Positions 1 through 6,384 of a DNA stretch of 9,535 bases are shown here, in pieces (the first letter of the stretch is position 1; each line of letters begins with the position of its first letter). The stretch comes from Acidimicrobiaceae bacterium (GTDB lineage: Bacteria; Actinomycetota; Acidimicrobiia; Acidimicrobiales; Salinilacustritrichaceae): NCBI GenBank assembly GCA_003476595.1, contig DMTU01000140.1:9706-19240 (forward strand). Direction: 5' to 3'. The notes under the pieces were generated by a model, which was not told where the DNA came from, did not search any database, and saw only the letters and a list, made by a program, of their open reading frames with translations. Position numbers and translations under genes: made by a program.

Positions 1-2
1 CC

Positions 3-401
3 CGCCTCGCCGGCGGATCCGACGCCCTCCACCAGTCGATCGCCGAGCAGCAGGACCGCATCCTCGACCTGGCGGCGTGCATCGGTGCCGTGCACCTGCG
101 CACCCCGCCGCTGGCCTTCGGCCTGCGCCTGCGCGACCCCATCGCCGACTTCGGCGGCTGGCCCGGCATCGGCGGCGAGCGCACCGTCCGGCTGGGCGAG
201 GAGTCCACCGTGGCCGACGGGATCGACGACGGGTTGCCGGTGCTCGACGCCTCCGTCGGCGCCTTCACCCGCCTGTGGCTCGGCGTGCGCCCCGCCACCG
301 GCCTCGCCCTCACCGACGACCTGTCCGGGCCGCCGGCGCTGCTCGACGCGCTCGACGAGGCCTTCCGCCTGCCGCCACCCCGGGCTGGTTGGAGCTACTG
401 A
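3..401 (+). CDS. C-terminal part of a sterol-carrier (SCP2-like) domain protein, 5' end outside window
   Basis: The open frame runs from the left edge of the window, with no in-frame stop, to TAG-free sequence ending in TGA at 399-401. The visible 132 residues have the look of an SCP2-like/Eis-type C-terminal domain: a strand with LRLRDP, then a glycine-rich turn, then the segment AFTRLWLGVRPATGLALTD, and a final leucine-rich helix ending PPPRAGWSY. Such domains form a hydrophobic pocket and are often the last domain of a larger protein, for example acetyltransferases of the Eis type; which protein this belongs to cannot be told from the fragment. The GTG at 90 is in frame but is probably internal, because coding-like sequence continues upstream. 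Third codon positions are almost all G or C, like the resident genes to the right. The family call is recognition by eye and only moderately sure; that the frame is coding is much surer. Confidence 0.6.
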   Translation, partial: RLAGGSDALHQSIAEQQDRILDLAACIGAVHLRTPPLAFGLRLRDPIADFGGWPGIGGERTVRLGEESTVADGIDDGLPVLDASVGAFTRLWLGVRPATGLALTDDLSGPPALLDALDEAFRLPPPRAGWSY

Positions 402-453
402 GCGGCCGCATCCCAATCGGACGTTCCGGGCGACATCCGCGAGAATGCCCGTC

Positions 454-1323
454 GTGACCGCACAGCTGCTCGCCGGGGCCCCCGTGGCCGAAGCCGTCCT
501 CGACGAGGTGCGCGCCCGCGTCGCCGCCCTGGGCGAACAGGGCAAGACCGTCGGCCTCGGCACGATCCTCGTGGGCGACGACGAGGCCTCCGCCGGCTAC
601 GTGCGCAAGAAGCACGAGACGTGCGAGACCGTCGGCGTGCAGAGCCACAACATCGAGATCGGCGCCGACGAGGACCCCCGGGCCCTGCTCGACGCGGTCG
701 ACAGCTTCAACGCCGACCCGGCCGTCGACGGCTACCTCATCCAGTACCCGGTGGCCGACGGCTTCGACTTCGACGCCGCGATCAACCGCATGGACCCGGC
801 CAAGGACGCCGACGGACTCCATCCGGAGAACCTCGGCCGCCTCGTGCTCCAGCAGGACGGTCCCGTCCCGTGCACGCCGGCGGGCATCCGGGCCATGTTC
901 GTCCACTACGGCATCGACCTGCGCGGCAAGGACGTCGTCATCGTCGGGCGCGGCCCCACCCTCGGCCGGCCGCTGTCGCTGCTGCTCACCCTGAAGGGCG
1001 AGGGGGCCAACGCCGCGGTCACCGTCGTGCACTCCGCCGTTCCCGACATCTCCGTCCACACCCGCCGGGCCGACGTGGTCATCGCCGCCGTCGGCTCGCC
1101 CTCGATCGTCACCGCCGGCATGGTGAAGCCGGGCGCGGTCGTGGTCAGCGGCGGCATCTCCTGGGAGGGGCGCAAGCTCCTGCCCGACGTCGACGAGGAC
1201 GTCAACGAGGTCGCCTCGTGGGTAACGCCCCGGCTCGGCGGTGTCGGCCCCACCACCGTGGCCATGCTGCTGCGCAACACGGTCGCGGCGGCCGAGGCCG
1301 CGCACGCGAGGGGCGGTTCGTGA
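454..1323 (+). CDS. folD: Bifunctional methylenetetrahydrofolate dehydrogenase / methenyltetrahydrofolate cyclohydrolase FolD
   Basis: FolD is a cytosolic enzyme that oxidises 5,10-methylene-THF with NADP+ and hydrolyses the methenyl product to 10-formyl-THF for purine and formyl-Met synthesis. From GTG 454 it is 289 residues, the usual length. Active-site residues line up with the E. coli enzyme at an offset of one: Tyr49 and catalytic Lys53 in YVRKK, Gln97 in YLIQYP, Asp120 in KDADGLHP. The Rossmann part has VVIVGRGPTLGRP (about residues 150-162), and the C-terminal signature is GGVGPTTVAMLLRNT. I chose GTG 454 because the product then begins MTAQLLAG, matching the family N-terminus; ATG 445 would add three residues and lies inside GAGAAT, a weak -10-like hexamer. 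Neither start has a good ribosome site. The QLPLP motif common elsewhere reads QYPVA here. Its stop overlaps the next start by 4 bases, so the two genes are probably co-transcribed and translationally coupled. Confidence 0.96.
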   Translation: MTAQLLAGAPVAEAVLDEVRARVAALGEQGKTVGLGTILVGDDEASAGYVRKKHETCETVGVQSHNIEIGADEDPRALLDAVDSFNADPAVDGYLIQYPVADGFDFDAAINRMDPAKDADGLHPENLGRLVLQQDGPVPCTPAGIRAMFVHYGIDLRGKDVVIVGRGPTLGRPLSLLLTLKGEGANAAVTVVHSAVPDISVHTRRADVVIAAVGSPSIVTAGMVKPGAVVVSGGISWEGRKLLPDVDEDVNEVASWVTPRLGGVGPTTVAMLLRNTVAAAEAAHARGGS

Positions 1324-2189
1324 CGCGCATCGGCGACCTGCTCGCCAACGGCCCGTCCATCTCGCTGGAGTTCTCGCCGCCCAAGGACGACGAGGCCGAG
1401 AAGCAGCTCCTCGCCGTCGTCGACGAGCTGGCCGTGATCGAGCCGACCTTCACCAGCGTCACCTACGGCGCCCTCGGCTCCACCCGCGAGCGCACCCGCG
1501 ACGTGGTCATCGAGCTGAACCGCCGCCACCCGTTCCCGACCATGGCCCACCTCACCTGCGTCGGCCACACCAAGGACGAGATCCGCGAGCTGCTCGACGC
1601 CTACGCCGAGCAGGGCGTCTGCAACATCCTCGCCCTCGGCGGCGACCCGCCCGCCGACGCACCGCCTCCCGGCGGCGACTTCCGCTACGCCCTCGAGCTG
1701 GTCGAGCTGGTGCACGAGCACCCGGGCGACTTCAGCGTCGGCGTCGCCGCCCACCCCGAGAAGCACCCCCGCTCGCCCTCGCTGGAGACCGACCGCCGGT
1801 ACCTGGCCGAGAAGCTGGCCGCCGCCGACTTCGCCATCACCCAGTTCTTCTGGTCGGTCGAGCCCTACCTGCGCCTGCGCGACGAGCTCGCCGCCCTCGA
1901 CTGCGACACGCCCGTGATCCCCGGCGTGATGCTGTTCATCAACGTCCACTCGATGCGGCGCATGGCCGAGATGAACGACGCCGCGGTCCCCGACGAGCTG
2001 TGGGATCGCTGCCTCGCCGTCGACGGCGACCCCAAGGCGGTGCGGCTCCTCGGCACCGAGGTCTGCGCGGCGCTGTCGCGCCAGCTCCTCGACGCCGGCG
2101 CCCCCGGCCTGCACCTCTACACGATGAACCGCTCGGTCGCGGCGATCGACCTCGTCCGCCGCCTCGGCCTCGCCCCCACCGCTTCCTGA
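1320..2189 (+). CDS. metF: Methylenetetrahydrofolate reductase (MetF-type)
   Basis: This flavoenzyme reduces 5,10-methylene-THF to 5-methyl-THF, the methyl donor for methionine synthase, and so draws on the same pool as FolD encoded just upstream. It is 289 residues from GTG 1320, a normal length for the bacterial single-domain TIM-barrel enzyme. Family landmarks in order are LEFSPPK with the probable catalytic Glu17, VTYGALGSTRERT (about 48-59), AHLTCVG (76-82), ILALGGDPP with the FAD-binding Asp109, AAHPEKHP, FAITQFFWSVEPY, VIPGVMLF and, near the end, APGLHLYTMNRS. The usual LRGD is LGGD here, and VIPGIMPI is VIPGVMLF. The start is fixed by the GTGA overlap with folD: the four bases 1320-1323 carry both its GTG and the folD TGA. 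None of its first 26 codons ends in A or T, typical of resident genes here. An inverted repeat directly follows the stop. Confidence 0.95.
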   Translation: MTRIGDLLANGPSISLEFSPPKDDEAEKQLLAVVDELAVIEPTFTSVTYGALGSTRERTRDVVIELNRRHPFPTMAHLTCVGHTKDEIRELLDAYAEQGVCNILALGGDPPADAPPPGGDFRYALELVELVHEHPGDFSVGVAAHPEKHPRSPSLETDRRYLAEKLAAADFAITQFFWSVEPYLRLRDELAALDCDTPVIPGVMLFINVHSMRRMAEMNDAAVPDELWDRCLAVDGDPKAVRLLGTEVCAALSRQLLDAGAPGLHLYTMNRSVAAIDLVRRLGLAPTAS

Positions 2190-2223
2190 CGCGCAGATCG
2201 CACGCCTGCGGTCGATCTGCGCG
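2190..2223 (+). terminator. Inverted repeat after metF, possible terminator
   Basis: An 11-bp perfect inverted repeat, CGCGCAGATCG at 2190-2200 and CGATCTGCGCG at 2213-2223, encloses a 12-base loop. It begins on the base after the metF stop. There is no T-run after it, so it is not a textbook factor-independent terminator, but its position fits transcript ending or 3'-end protection. It also marks the left flank of the compositionally different cassette. The remaining bases up to 2267 show nothing else clear. Confidence 0.45.
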
Positions 2224-2267
2224 CGCCGAACGGGGTCGCGGTCGGCTTCCTGTCGGAGGGGGTCGCG

Positions 2268-2279
2268 TAGGCTCGCTCC
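2268..2279 (+). promoter_or_regulatory. Leaderless-type -10 element for the methyltransferase gene
   Basis: TAGGCT at 2268-2273 fits the TANNNT -10 consensus and is followed by six bases and then the ATG at 2280. Transcription would begin about at the start codon, giving a leaderless mRNA, which is common in actinobacteria. No Shine-Dalgarno site would then be needed, and the few bases between the hexamer and the ATG hold none. No convincing -35 hexamer is visible. The same TAGGYT-spacer-start pattern occurs before two minus-strand genes in this window. Confidence 0.5.
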
Positions 2280-3740
2280 ATGAGTGATGACGCCGCGAAG
2301 GCTCGCGGTACCCAGACGTCGAACTTCGGCGTGGGGCGGCGCGAGAGCCACGATTCTTCGGCGTTCTACGAGCGGTTCGTCGCGCCGGAGCTGTCCACTG
2401 AGGACGAGATCTCGCCGGTCTCGGTGTTCGATGAGATCTGGTGCGGTGACGCTCGCGAGATGGGTGACGGCTCGAAGATCAACGACGGCTCCGTCGCACT
2501 GGTCGTCACCTCACCTCCGTACTTCGCCGGCAAGGCCTACGAGGAGGCGATGGGCGAGGGCCATGTGCCGGCGAGCTACGCGGACTACCTCGAGATGCTT
2601 CGGGATGTGTTCGCGGAGTGCAAGAGGAAGCTTCAACCCGGCGGCCGCATTGCGGTCAATGTCGCGAACCTCGGGCGCAAGCCCTACCGGTCCCTGGCTG
2701 CCGATGTCATCGGGATCCTTCAGGACGACCTGAAGCTGCTCCTCCGCGGTGAGATCATCTGGCGGAAGGCGGAGGGTGCCGGCGGGTCTTGTGCCTGGGG
2801 CAGCTTCCGGAGTCCGGCGAACCCCGTGCTTCGCGACACCACCGAACGGGTCATCATCGCTTCGAAAGGTCGCTTCGACCGTGCGAAGGCCCCTCAGGAG
2901 CGCGTTGACGACGGTTGGCCGAGCGACGTGACGATCTCGGTGGATGAGTTCCTCGACTCGACGCTCGACGTCTGGAACATCCCGGCTGAGAGCGCGACTC
3001 GGATCGGTCATCCCGCACCGTTCCCAGTGGCGCTCCCGCAACGGCTCATCCACTTATACACATACGAGGGAGAGCTCGTGCTGGATCCGTTCATGGGTGC
3101 CGGCTCCACCGCGATCGCAGCGGTCAACACCTCCCGGCACTACGTGGGCTTCGACACCGAGCCCGAGTACGTAGAGCTCGCCAAACGTCGGGTTGCTGAC
3201 GCAGTAGCGAGAGCATCGTCGACGTCGCGACGGCCGGCTGACCTCGCGATGCCGCCACCCCTCGGTCAAGGGGTGGAGGACGAGGGGACTGACTTCCAGT
3301 CGCGTGCGAGCAGGGACGGGAAGAAGGCCCAGACGTATGCGCGGGAGCTCCTGGAACTGTGCGGTTTCGCAGAGATCGAGGAGAACGTGAAGCTGCGCGG
3401 TCTCGGAGTGACCGTGAACTTCCGGGCGACCGCTCCGACCGGCCGCGAGTGGTTCTTCGACGTGTCAGGAGCGTTCAGCTCCAGTCGGCCAGGTCTGCGG
3501 CGGACAGACACCCTCTGGAAGGCGCTCGGACGTGCGTCGATCATCCGCCATGGCCACAACGGGACCGAAGGCCGACCGCTCGTGTTCCTGACGACGGACC
3601 GTCCAGCCGACCGTTCCGCCGGAGCTCGCGCCCTGGAGAATGCGATCAGCAACGGGTTGGTCAGCATGGTGGTGGAGATGCAGGACTCGACCGACATCCG
3701 GCGTCTGCAGGAGAACGCCGGGGATCCGGACTTCCGTTGA
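2280..3740 (+). CDS. Beta-class DNA methyltransferase (SPPY type) with extra C-terminal domain
   Basis: This 486-residue protein is a DNA amino-methyltransferase. Motif IV, TSPPYF, is at 77-82, and the SAM-binding motif I, DPFMGAGST, at 269-277. Motif IV before motif I is the beta-class order, with the target-recognition region between them. Other family marks are SFRSPANPVLRDTTERVI (about 175-192), DVWNIP (230-235), HPAPFP (244-249) and HYVGFDTEPEYVELAKRR after motif I. SPPY usually goes with N4-cytosine methylation and DPPY with N6-adenine, so N4-cytosine is the better guess. The catalytic part ends near 310. After a loose linker comes a domain at about 345-480 (KAQTYARELLELCGF, WFFDVSGAF, RRTDTLWKALGRASII) that ordinary beta-class enzymes lack. 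Six of the first 26 codons after ATG end in A or T, against none in metF, suggesting transfer. The stop overlaps the next start (TGATG). The target sequence cannot be read from the protein. Confidence 0.93.
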   Translation: MSDDAAKARGTQTSNFGVGRRESHDSSAFYERFVAPELSTEDEISPVSVFDEIWCGDAREMGDGSKINDGSVALVVTSPPYFAGKAYEEAMGEGHVPASYADYLEMLRDVFAECKRKLQPGGRIAVNVANLGRKPYRSLAADVIGILQDDLKLLLRGEIIWRKAEGAGGSCAWGSFRSPANPVLRDTTERVIIASKGRFDRAKAPQERVDDGWPSDVTISVDEFLDSTLDVWNIPAESATRIGHPAPFPVALPQRLIHLYTYEGELVLDPFMGAGSTAIAAVNTSRHYVGFDTEPEYVELAKRRVADAVARASSTSRRPADLAMPPPLGQGVEDEGTDFQSRASRDGKKAQTYARELLELCGFAEIEENVKLRGLGVTVNFRATAPTGREWFFDVSGAFSSSRPGLRRTDTLWKALGRASIIRHGHNGTEGRPLVFLTTDRPADRSAGARALENAISNGLVSMVVEMQDSTDIRRLQENAGDPDFR

Positions 3741-4060
3741 TGGCTGCGAAGCACGTTGCCTACGCGGTCGTGCCGGGCGACGACCCGGTGGTCGTGCTCG
3801 CCGAGGACGAGGCCGTCCTCACACGAGCGATTGCCGTGGAGATCGTCGCCCGGAGTTCTGCGGCCGACCTCGGGTCCTACGCAGACGGCATCCGCGAGGC
3901 GCTCGTGGAAGGTCGTTGGGTGGATGCTGTGGAGCGCTGGATGAGTGCCACGGGCAACCGCATCGATGCCTATCCCGGCGAGCGCGTCTGGGACGAGGAG
4001 TCGCTGGACGACGACGTGACGGCTCTCGAGCTCCGCATGCGGCGACTGTTCGCCGACTGA
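3740..4060 (+). CDS. Small acidic protein of unknown function between methyltransferase and putative nuclease
   Basis: I do not recognise this 106-residue protein. Its ATG shares one base with the methyltransferase stop (TGATG at 3738-3742), and its TGA is two bases before the next ATG, so it is probably translated by coupling within one operon. By my count it has 22 Asp/Glu and 11 Lys/Arg, hence is clearly acidic. An apparent beta strand, AYAVVPGDDPVVVLAEDE, opens it, followed by helical segments (TRAIAVEIVARSS, GSYADGIREALVEGRWVDAVERWMSATG) and an acidic end, WDEESLDDDVTALELRMRRLFAD. There is no helix-turn-helix that I can see, so a classical controller protein is not supported, and no signal peptide or membrane segment. 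Its fixed place between the two larger genes suggests a subunit, a nuclease inhibitor or a specificity partner; this is inference. Codon use resembles the rest of the cassette. Confidence 0.8.
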   Translation: MAAKHVAYAVVPGDDPVVVLAEDEAVLTRAIAVEIVARSSAADLGSYADGIREALVEGRWVDAVERWMSATGNRIDAYPGERVWDEESLDDDVTALELRMRRLFAD

Positions 4061-4062
4061 GG

Positions 4063-5076
4063 ATGCCCTCGGCACGTACGACGCTCACCGAGGTGGCAAC
4101 AGCCCTCGGTTGCCTCCACCTGCCGAGCCTCGACTGGGCGGTGATCCAACGGCCGGCGCTGGTGGGAGTGAGCGCTGGGGAATGGGATCAGCTCGATGGC
4201 GAGCTGATGAGCGCGCGGGGCCGAGCCATCGCCGAAGCCGCGTTCGCCAACGGACAGCACTTCCTGGAGCACCCGGATGCGCTCCGAGGGCGGTTGCCTT
4301 CGACGGTCGAGTGGACCGGAGGCCGCAAGCTCCCCGGAGATCAGGCGATCCCGGCCGACCTTCGCATCGACCACGTCTACTTGGTCAGCTGCAAGTACCT
4401 CTCGAGGATCCTCCTGAACACGGCACCGACGCGGCTGTTCGACGGCCTGCTGCAACCGGGGATCCGTCACGAGCGGCGCGATTGGTACGAGCTTGTTGCG
4501 CCAGCGGAGCACCAGGCGTTCGCGGAAGCTGCTGCGAGGTCCTTCGGACTCCGCTGCTCGACGACCGACGGCGGACTCGACGCAGCAACAAGGGCGGCCT
4601 TGAAGCGTTCGTTCGGTCGGCATGCGCGGTTGGAGGGCGACGTCGCAGAGGCTTATGCCGACATGTGTGCTGCTGTCAGCACCCGCTCAGCTCTCCGCTG
4701 GGCGGCACGGCTCCACAGCAAGGGCGGGCGTGCTCGAGAGGATCTGATCTGGCGGATGCTGCGGTTGGCGTCTGGCACCTACTACGTGCTCGGGGTGAGC
4801 CCAACGGGCGAGTCTCTGCGCATTCGCGTGATGACCCCGTGGGACTGGCGCCAGCGCCACGAGCTGCGCGCCTTCGACATCGAGCCCGACGACGCCGGCC
4901 AACCCCAGGTGCGGTGGGCGGCCACGGTGCTCGACCGGGAGTCCGGCACGGACGTCGTCGTCCAGGGCCACGTCGAGGTGCGTTGGAGCCACGGCCGCTT
5001 CGGGGGTCCGCCCGAGGCCAAGGTGTACCTCGACACGCCCCCAGCCGAGGTGCCCGGCTACGTGCCGCTCACCTGA
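4063..5076 (+). CDS. Putative restriction endonuclease, PD-(D/E)XK-like with SCK variant
   Basis: This 337-residue protein is not one I can assign to a named family. The central segment [19 protein letters not shown] (96-114) has the layout of a PD-(D/E)XK nuclease core: an acidic residue (Asp99 or Asp103), a hydrophobic strand and SCK with Lys111, where Ser109 stands in for the usual Asp/Glu. Glu83 in STVEWTGG could be the third acidic residue. It is followed by [16 protein letters not shown]. The C-terminal part (about 238-337) looks rich in beta strands and includes [28 protein letters not shown] and [11 protein letters not shown] gene of this size directly after a methyltransferase is most simply its cognate endonuclease, but no such activity is shown. 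ATG 4063 follows the upstream stop by two bases. Codons before about 4830 match the cassette; the last 81 sense codons have only four ending in A or T, as in resident genes. Confidence 0.72.
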   Translation: MPSARTTLTEVATALGCLHLPSLDWAVIQRPALVGVSAGEWDQLDGELMSARGRAIAEAAFANGQHFLEHPDALRGRLPSTVEWTGGRKLPGDQAIPADLRIDHVYLVSCKYLSRILLNTAPTRLFDGLLQPGIRHERRDWYELVAPAEHQAFAEAAARSFGLRCSTTDGGLDAATRAALKRSFGRHARLEGDVAEAYADMCAAVSTRSALRWAARLHSKGGRAREDLIWRMLRLASGTYYVLGVSPTGESLRIRVMTPWDWRQRHELRAFDIEPDDAGQPQVRWAATVLDRESGTDVVVQGHVEVRWSHGRFGGPPEAKVYLDTPPAEVPGYVPLT

Positions 5077-5078
5077 GC

Positions 5079-5103
5079 GGCAGCGTGTTCCGCAGCCGCT
5101 GCC
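5079..5103. terminator. Hairpin between convergent genes, possible terminator
   Basis: GGCAGCG at 5079-5085 pairs with CGCTGCC at 5097-5103 around an 11-base loop. It lies just past the stop of the putative nuclease gene and before the end of the convergent lactonase-like gene, a natural place for a shared terminator. There is no T-run on either strand, and an alternative pairing of GCGGC with GCCGC is possible, so the call is tentative. The rest of 5104-5134 shows only C/G-rich runs. Confidence 0.35.
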
Positions 5104-5134
5104 AGCTCCCCACCGGGGTCGCTCCGAGCGGGGG

Positions 5135-5989
5135 TCAGGGCAGGCCCGCGCCCGGTACCGCGACGTCGATGGCCTCGATGCGCCCGGCACGGGCGACCCG
5201 GGCGCCGACCGGCTCGCTGTCGATGGCCGTGCACACGTAGAGCGTGCGCCGGTCGGGGCCACCGAGCATGCAGGCGAAGGGCTGGCGCTCGTCGTTGGTG
5301 CGCACCTCGTCAAGCACCTCGCCGCCCTCGGCGACGCGCAGGACCTGGTGGCTGATGGGGGAGGCGAGCCAGATGGCACCCTCGGCGTCGAGGCAGATGC
5401 CGTCGGGCACCGCGCCCCGGACCCGGGCCCACTCGCGCCGGTCGTGGAGCGAGCCGTCGTCCGCGATGGTGAACGCCGTCAGCCGGCCGCTGAACGACTC
5501 GCCGACGACGAGCGTGCCGCCGTCGGGCGTGACGACGCAGCCGTTCGGGAAGAAGAGGTCGTCGGCGACGACCCGAGCGTCGCCGTCAGGCGTCACGAGC
5601 ACGAGGTTCGTGGTGCGCTGGTCGGCGTCGGGGTCGTGCAGGTCGAAGCCGAAGTTGCCGACGTAGGCGTTGCCCCGGCCGTCCACGACCATGTCGTTGC
5701 AGTGGAACGGGGCCAGGTCGCTCAGGTCGGCAACCTCCTCGGTGGTGCCGTCGCGCACCGCGAGCAGGCGCCGGTCCGTCATCGACACGATGAGCAGGGT
5801 GCCGTCGGGGCGCCAGCCGAGCCCGGAGGGCTGTCCCGGCACCTCGACCACCACCTCGGTCTCCTCGGTGGCCGGGTCGAAGGCCAGCACGTGCAGGTCG
5901 TGCATGTCGGAGAACCAGAGCCGGCCGTCGTGCCAGCGCGGCCCTTCGGCGAAGCAGAGTCCGTCGAGGACGGGCACGAGGGCGGTCAC
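5135..5989 (-). CDS. SMP-30/gluconolactonase/LRE-like family protein
   Basis: Proteins of this six-bladed propeller family are metal-dependent lactonases acting on sugar lactones, though the substrate varies widely. From GTG at 5989 it has 284 residues. The expected metal ligands are visible: Glu15 in FAEGPRW, Asn149 in [11 protein letters not shown] and Asp196 in [10 protein letters not shown], with the substrate-side Asn98 in HCNDMVVDG. Repeated blade motifs such as [25 protein letters not shown] and [11 protein letters not shown] are plain. I prefer GTG 5989 because TAGGTT (read on the minus strand, 5997-6002) lies seven bases upstream, giving a leaderless start and the N-terminus [11 protein letters not shown]. 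An in-frame ATG at 6013 would add eight residues and overlap the upstream gene by 14 bases. No signal peptide is seen, so it is probably cytoplasmic. Composition is resident-like. The true substrate is unknown; a neighbouring aldehyde dehydrogenase gene hints at oxidative catabolism only weakly. Confidence 0.9.
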   Translation of the reverse strand: MTALVPVLDGLCFAEGPRWHDGRLWFSDMHDLHVLAFDPATEETEVVVEVPGQPSGLGWRPDGTLLIVSMTDRRLLAVRDGTTEEVADLSDLAPFHCNDMVVDGRGNAYVGNFGFDLHDPDADQRTTNLVLVTPDGDARVVADDLFFPNGCVVTPDGGTLVVGESFSGRLTAFTIADDGSLHDRREWARVRGAVPDGICLDAEGAIWLASPISHQVLRVAEGGEVLDEVRTNDERQPFACMLGGPDRRTLYVCTAIDSEPVGARVARAGRIEAIDVAVPGAGLP

Positions 5990-6002
5990 GGCGCGGAACC
6001 TA
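5990..6002 (-). promoter_or_regulatory. Leaderless-type -10 element for the lactonase-like gene
   Basis: On the minus strand TAGGTT (5997-6002) is followed by seven bases and then GTG at 5989-5987. The first three bases of the hexamer are also the TAG stop codon of the upstream 109-residue gene. The spacing and hexamer match those before the genes starting at 2280 and 9028. No clear -35 element is seen. Confidence 0.45.
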
Positions 6003-6329
6003 GCCCCCGTCATCGGCCCACCGGACGAGCAGCGCCGCGTCGGCGCCGAGGCGGCCGGCCTCGGCCGGCGCGATCCACGTCGCACCCACCGCCGGGATCC
6101 GGCCCTGGGCCTCGACCTCCCAGGCCCCGTCGGCCACCTCCCGCACCGGCCGGACCGCCGTGCCGACCACCCGCTCGGCCGCAGCCAGCAGCTCGTCGTC
6201 CCACGTCACCTCTGCGCCCTCGGCCACCGGCAGCACGGGCAGCGTCCAGCCGGCGAGCCCGTTCGGGCGGGCCAGCACCCGCGTCCGGTCCGGGGTCGGC
6301 ACCAGGAGGCGCAGCAGGCGGCGGGGCAC
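6000..6329 (-). CDS. Hypothetical protein of 109 residues
   Basis: I do not recognise this protein with confidence. It begins [29 protein letters not shown] and continues with a helix [20 protein letters not shown] and then [18 protein letters not shown], ending [11 protein letters not shown]. The alternation of short strands with one helix recalls the N-terminal, NUDIX-like piece found before some kinase-fold proteins, but no NUDIX box is present, so I give no function. The GTG start at 6329 has no evident ribosome site or TAGGYT hexamer. Third positions are almost all G or C, supporting a real resident gene rather than a chance frame. It precedes the lactonase-like gene on the same strand; its TAG stop lies ten bases before the preferred GTG start of that gene. 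On the other side it is divergent from the aldehyde dehydrogenase gene across about 110 bases. Confidence 0.6.
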   Translation of the reverse strand: MPRRLLRLLVPTPDRTRVLARPNGLAGWTLPVLPVAEGAEVTWDDELLAAAERVVGTAVRPVREVADGAWEVEAQGRIPAVGATWIAPAEAGRLGADAALLVRWADDGG

Positions 6330-6384
6330 GGGCGGGAGCGTACGCAGGCCGATCGGCGCCGGGTGGCAGGTCGGCCCTCAGACA

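Noticed and set aside
445..453. ATG 445 as the folD start
   Set aside because: It adds three residues before the conserved MTAQLLAG-type N-terminus and has no ribosome site; GTG 454 gives numbering in step with the E. coli enzyme. It remains a possible alternative.
906..2351. Minus-strand frame of 481 codons opposite folD and metF
   Set aside because: Low-complexity product with no recognisable motif; the plus strand encodes two complete known enzymes.
2190..5134. Terminal repeats, att sites, tRNA or integrase bounding the methyltransferase cassette
   Set aside because: I compared both flanks by eye and found no matching direct or inverted repeats, no tRNA and no recombinase gene, so a discrete mobile element is not supported.
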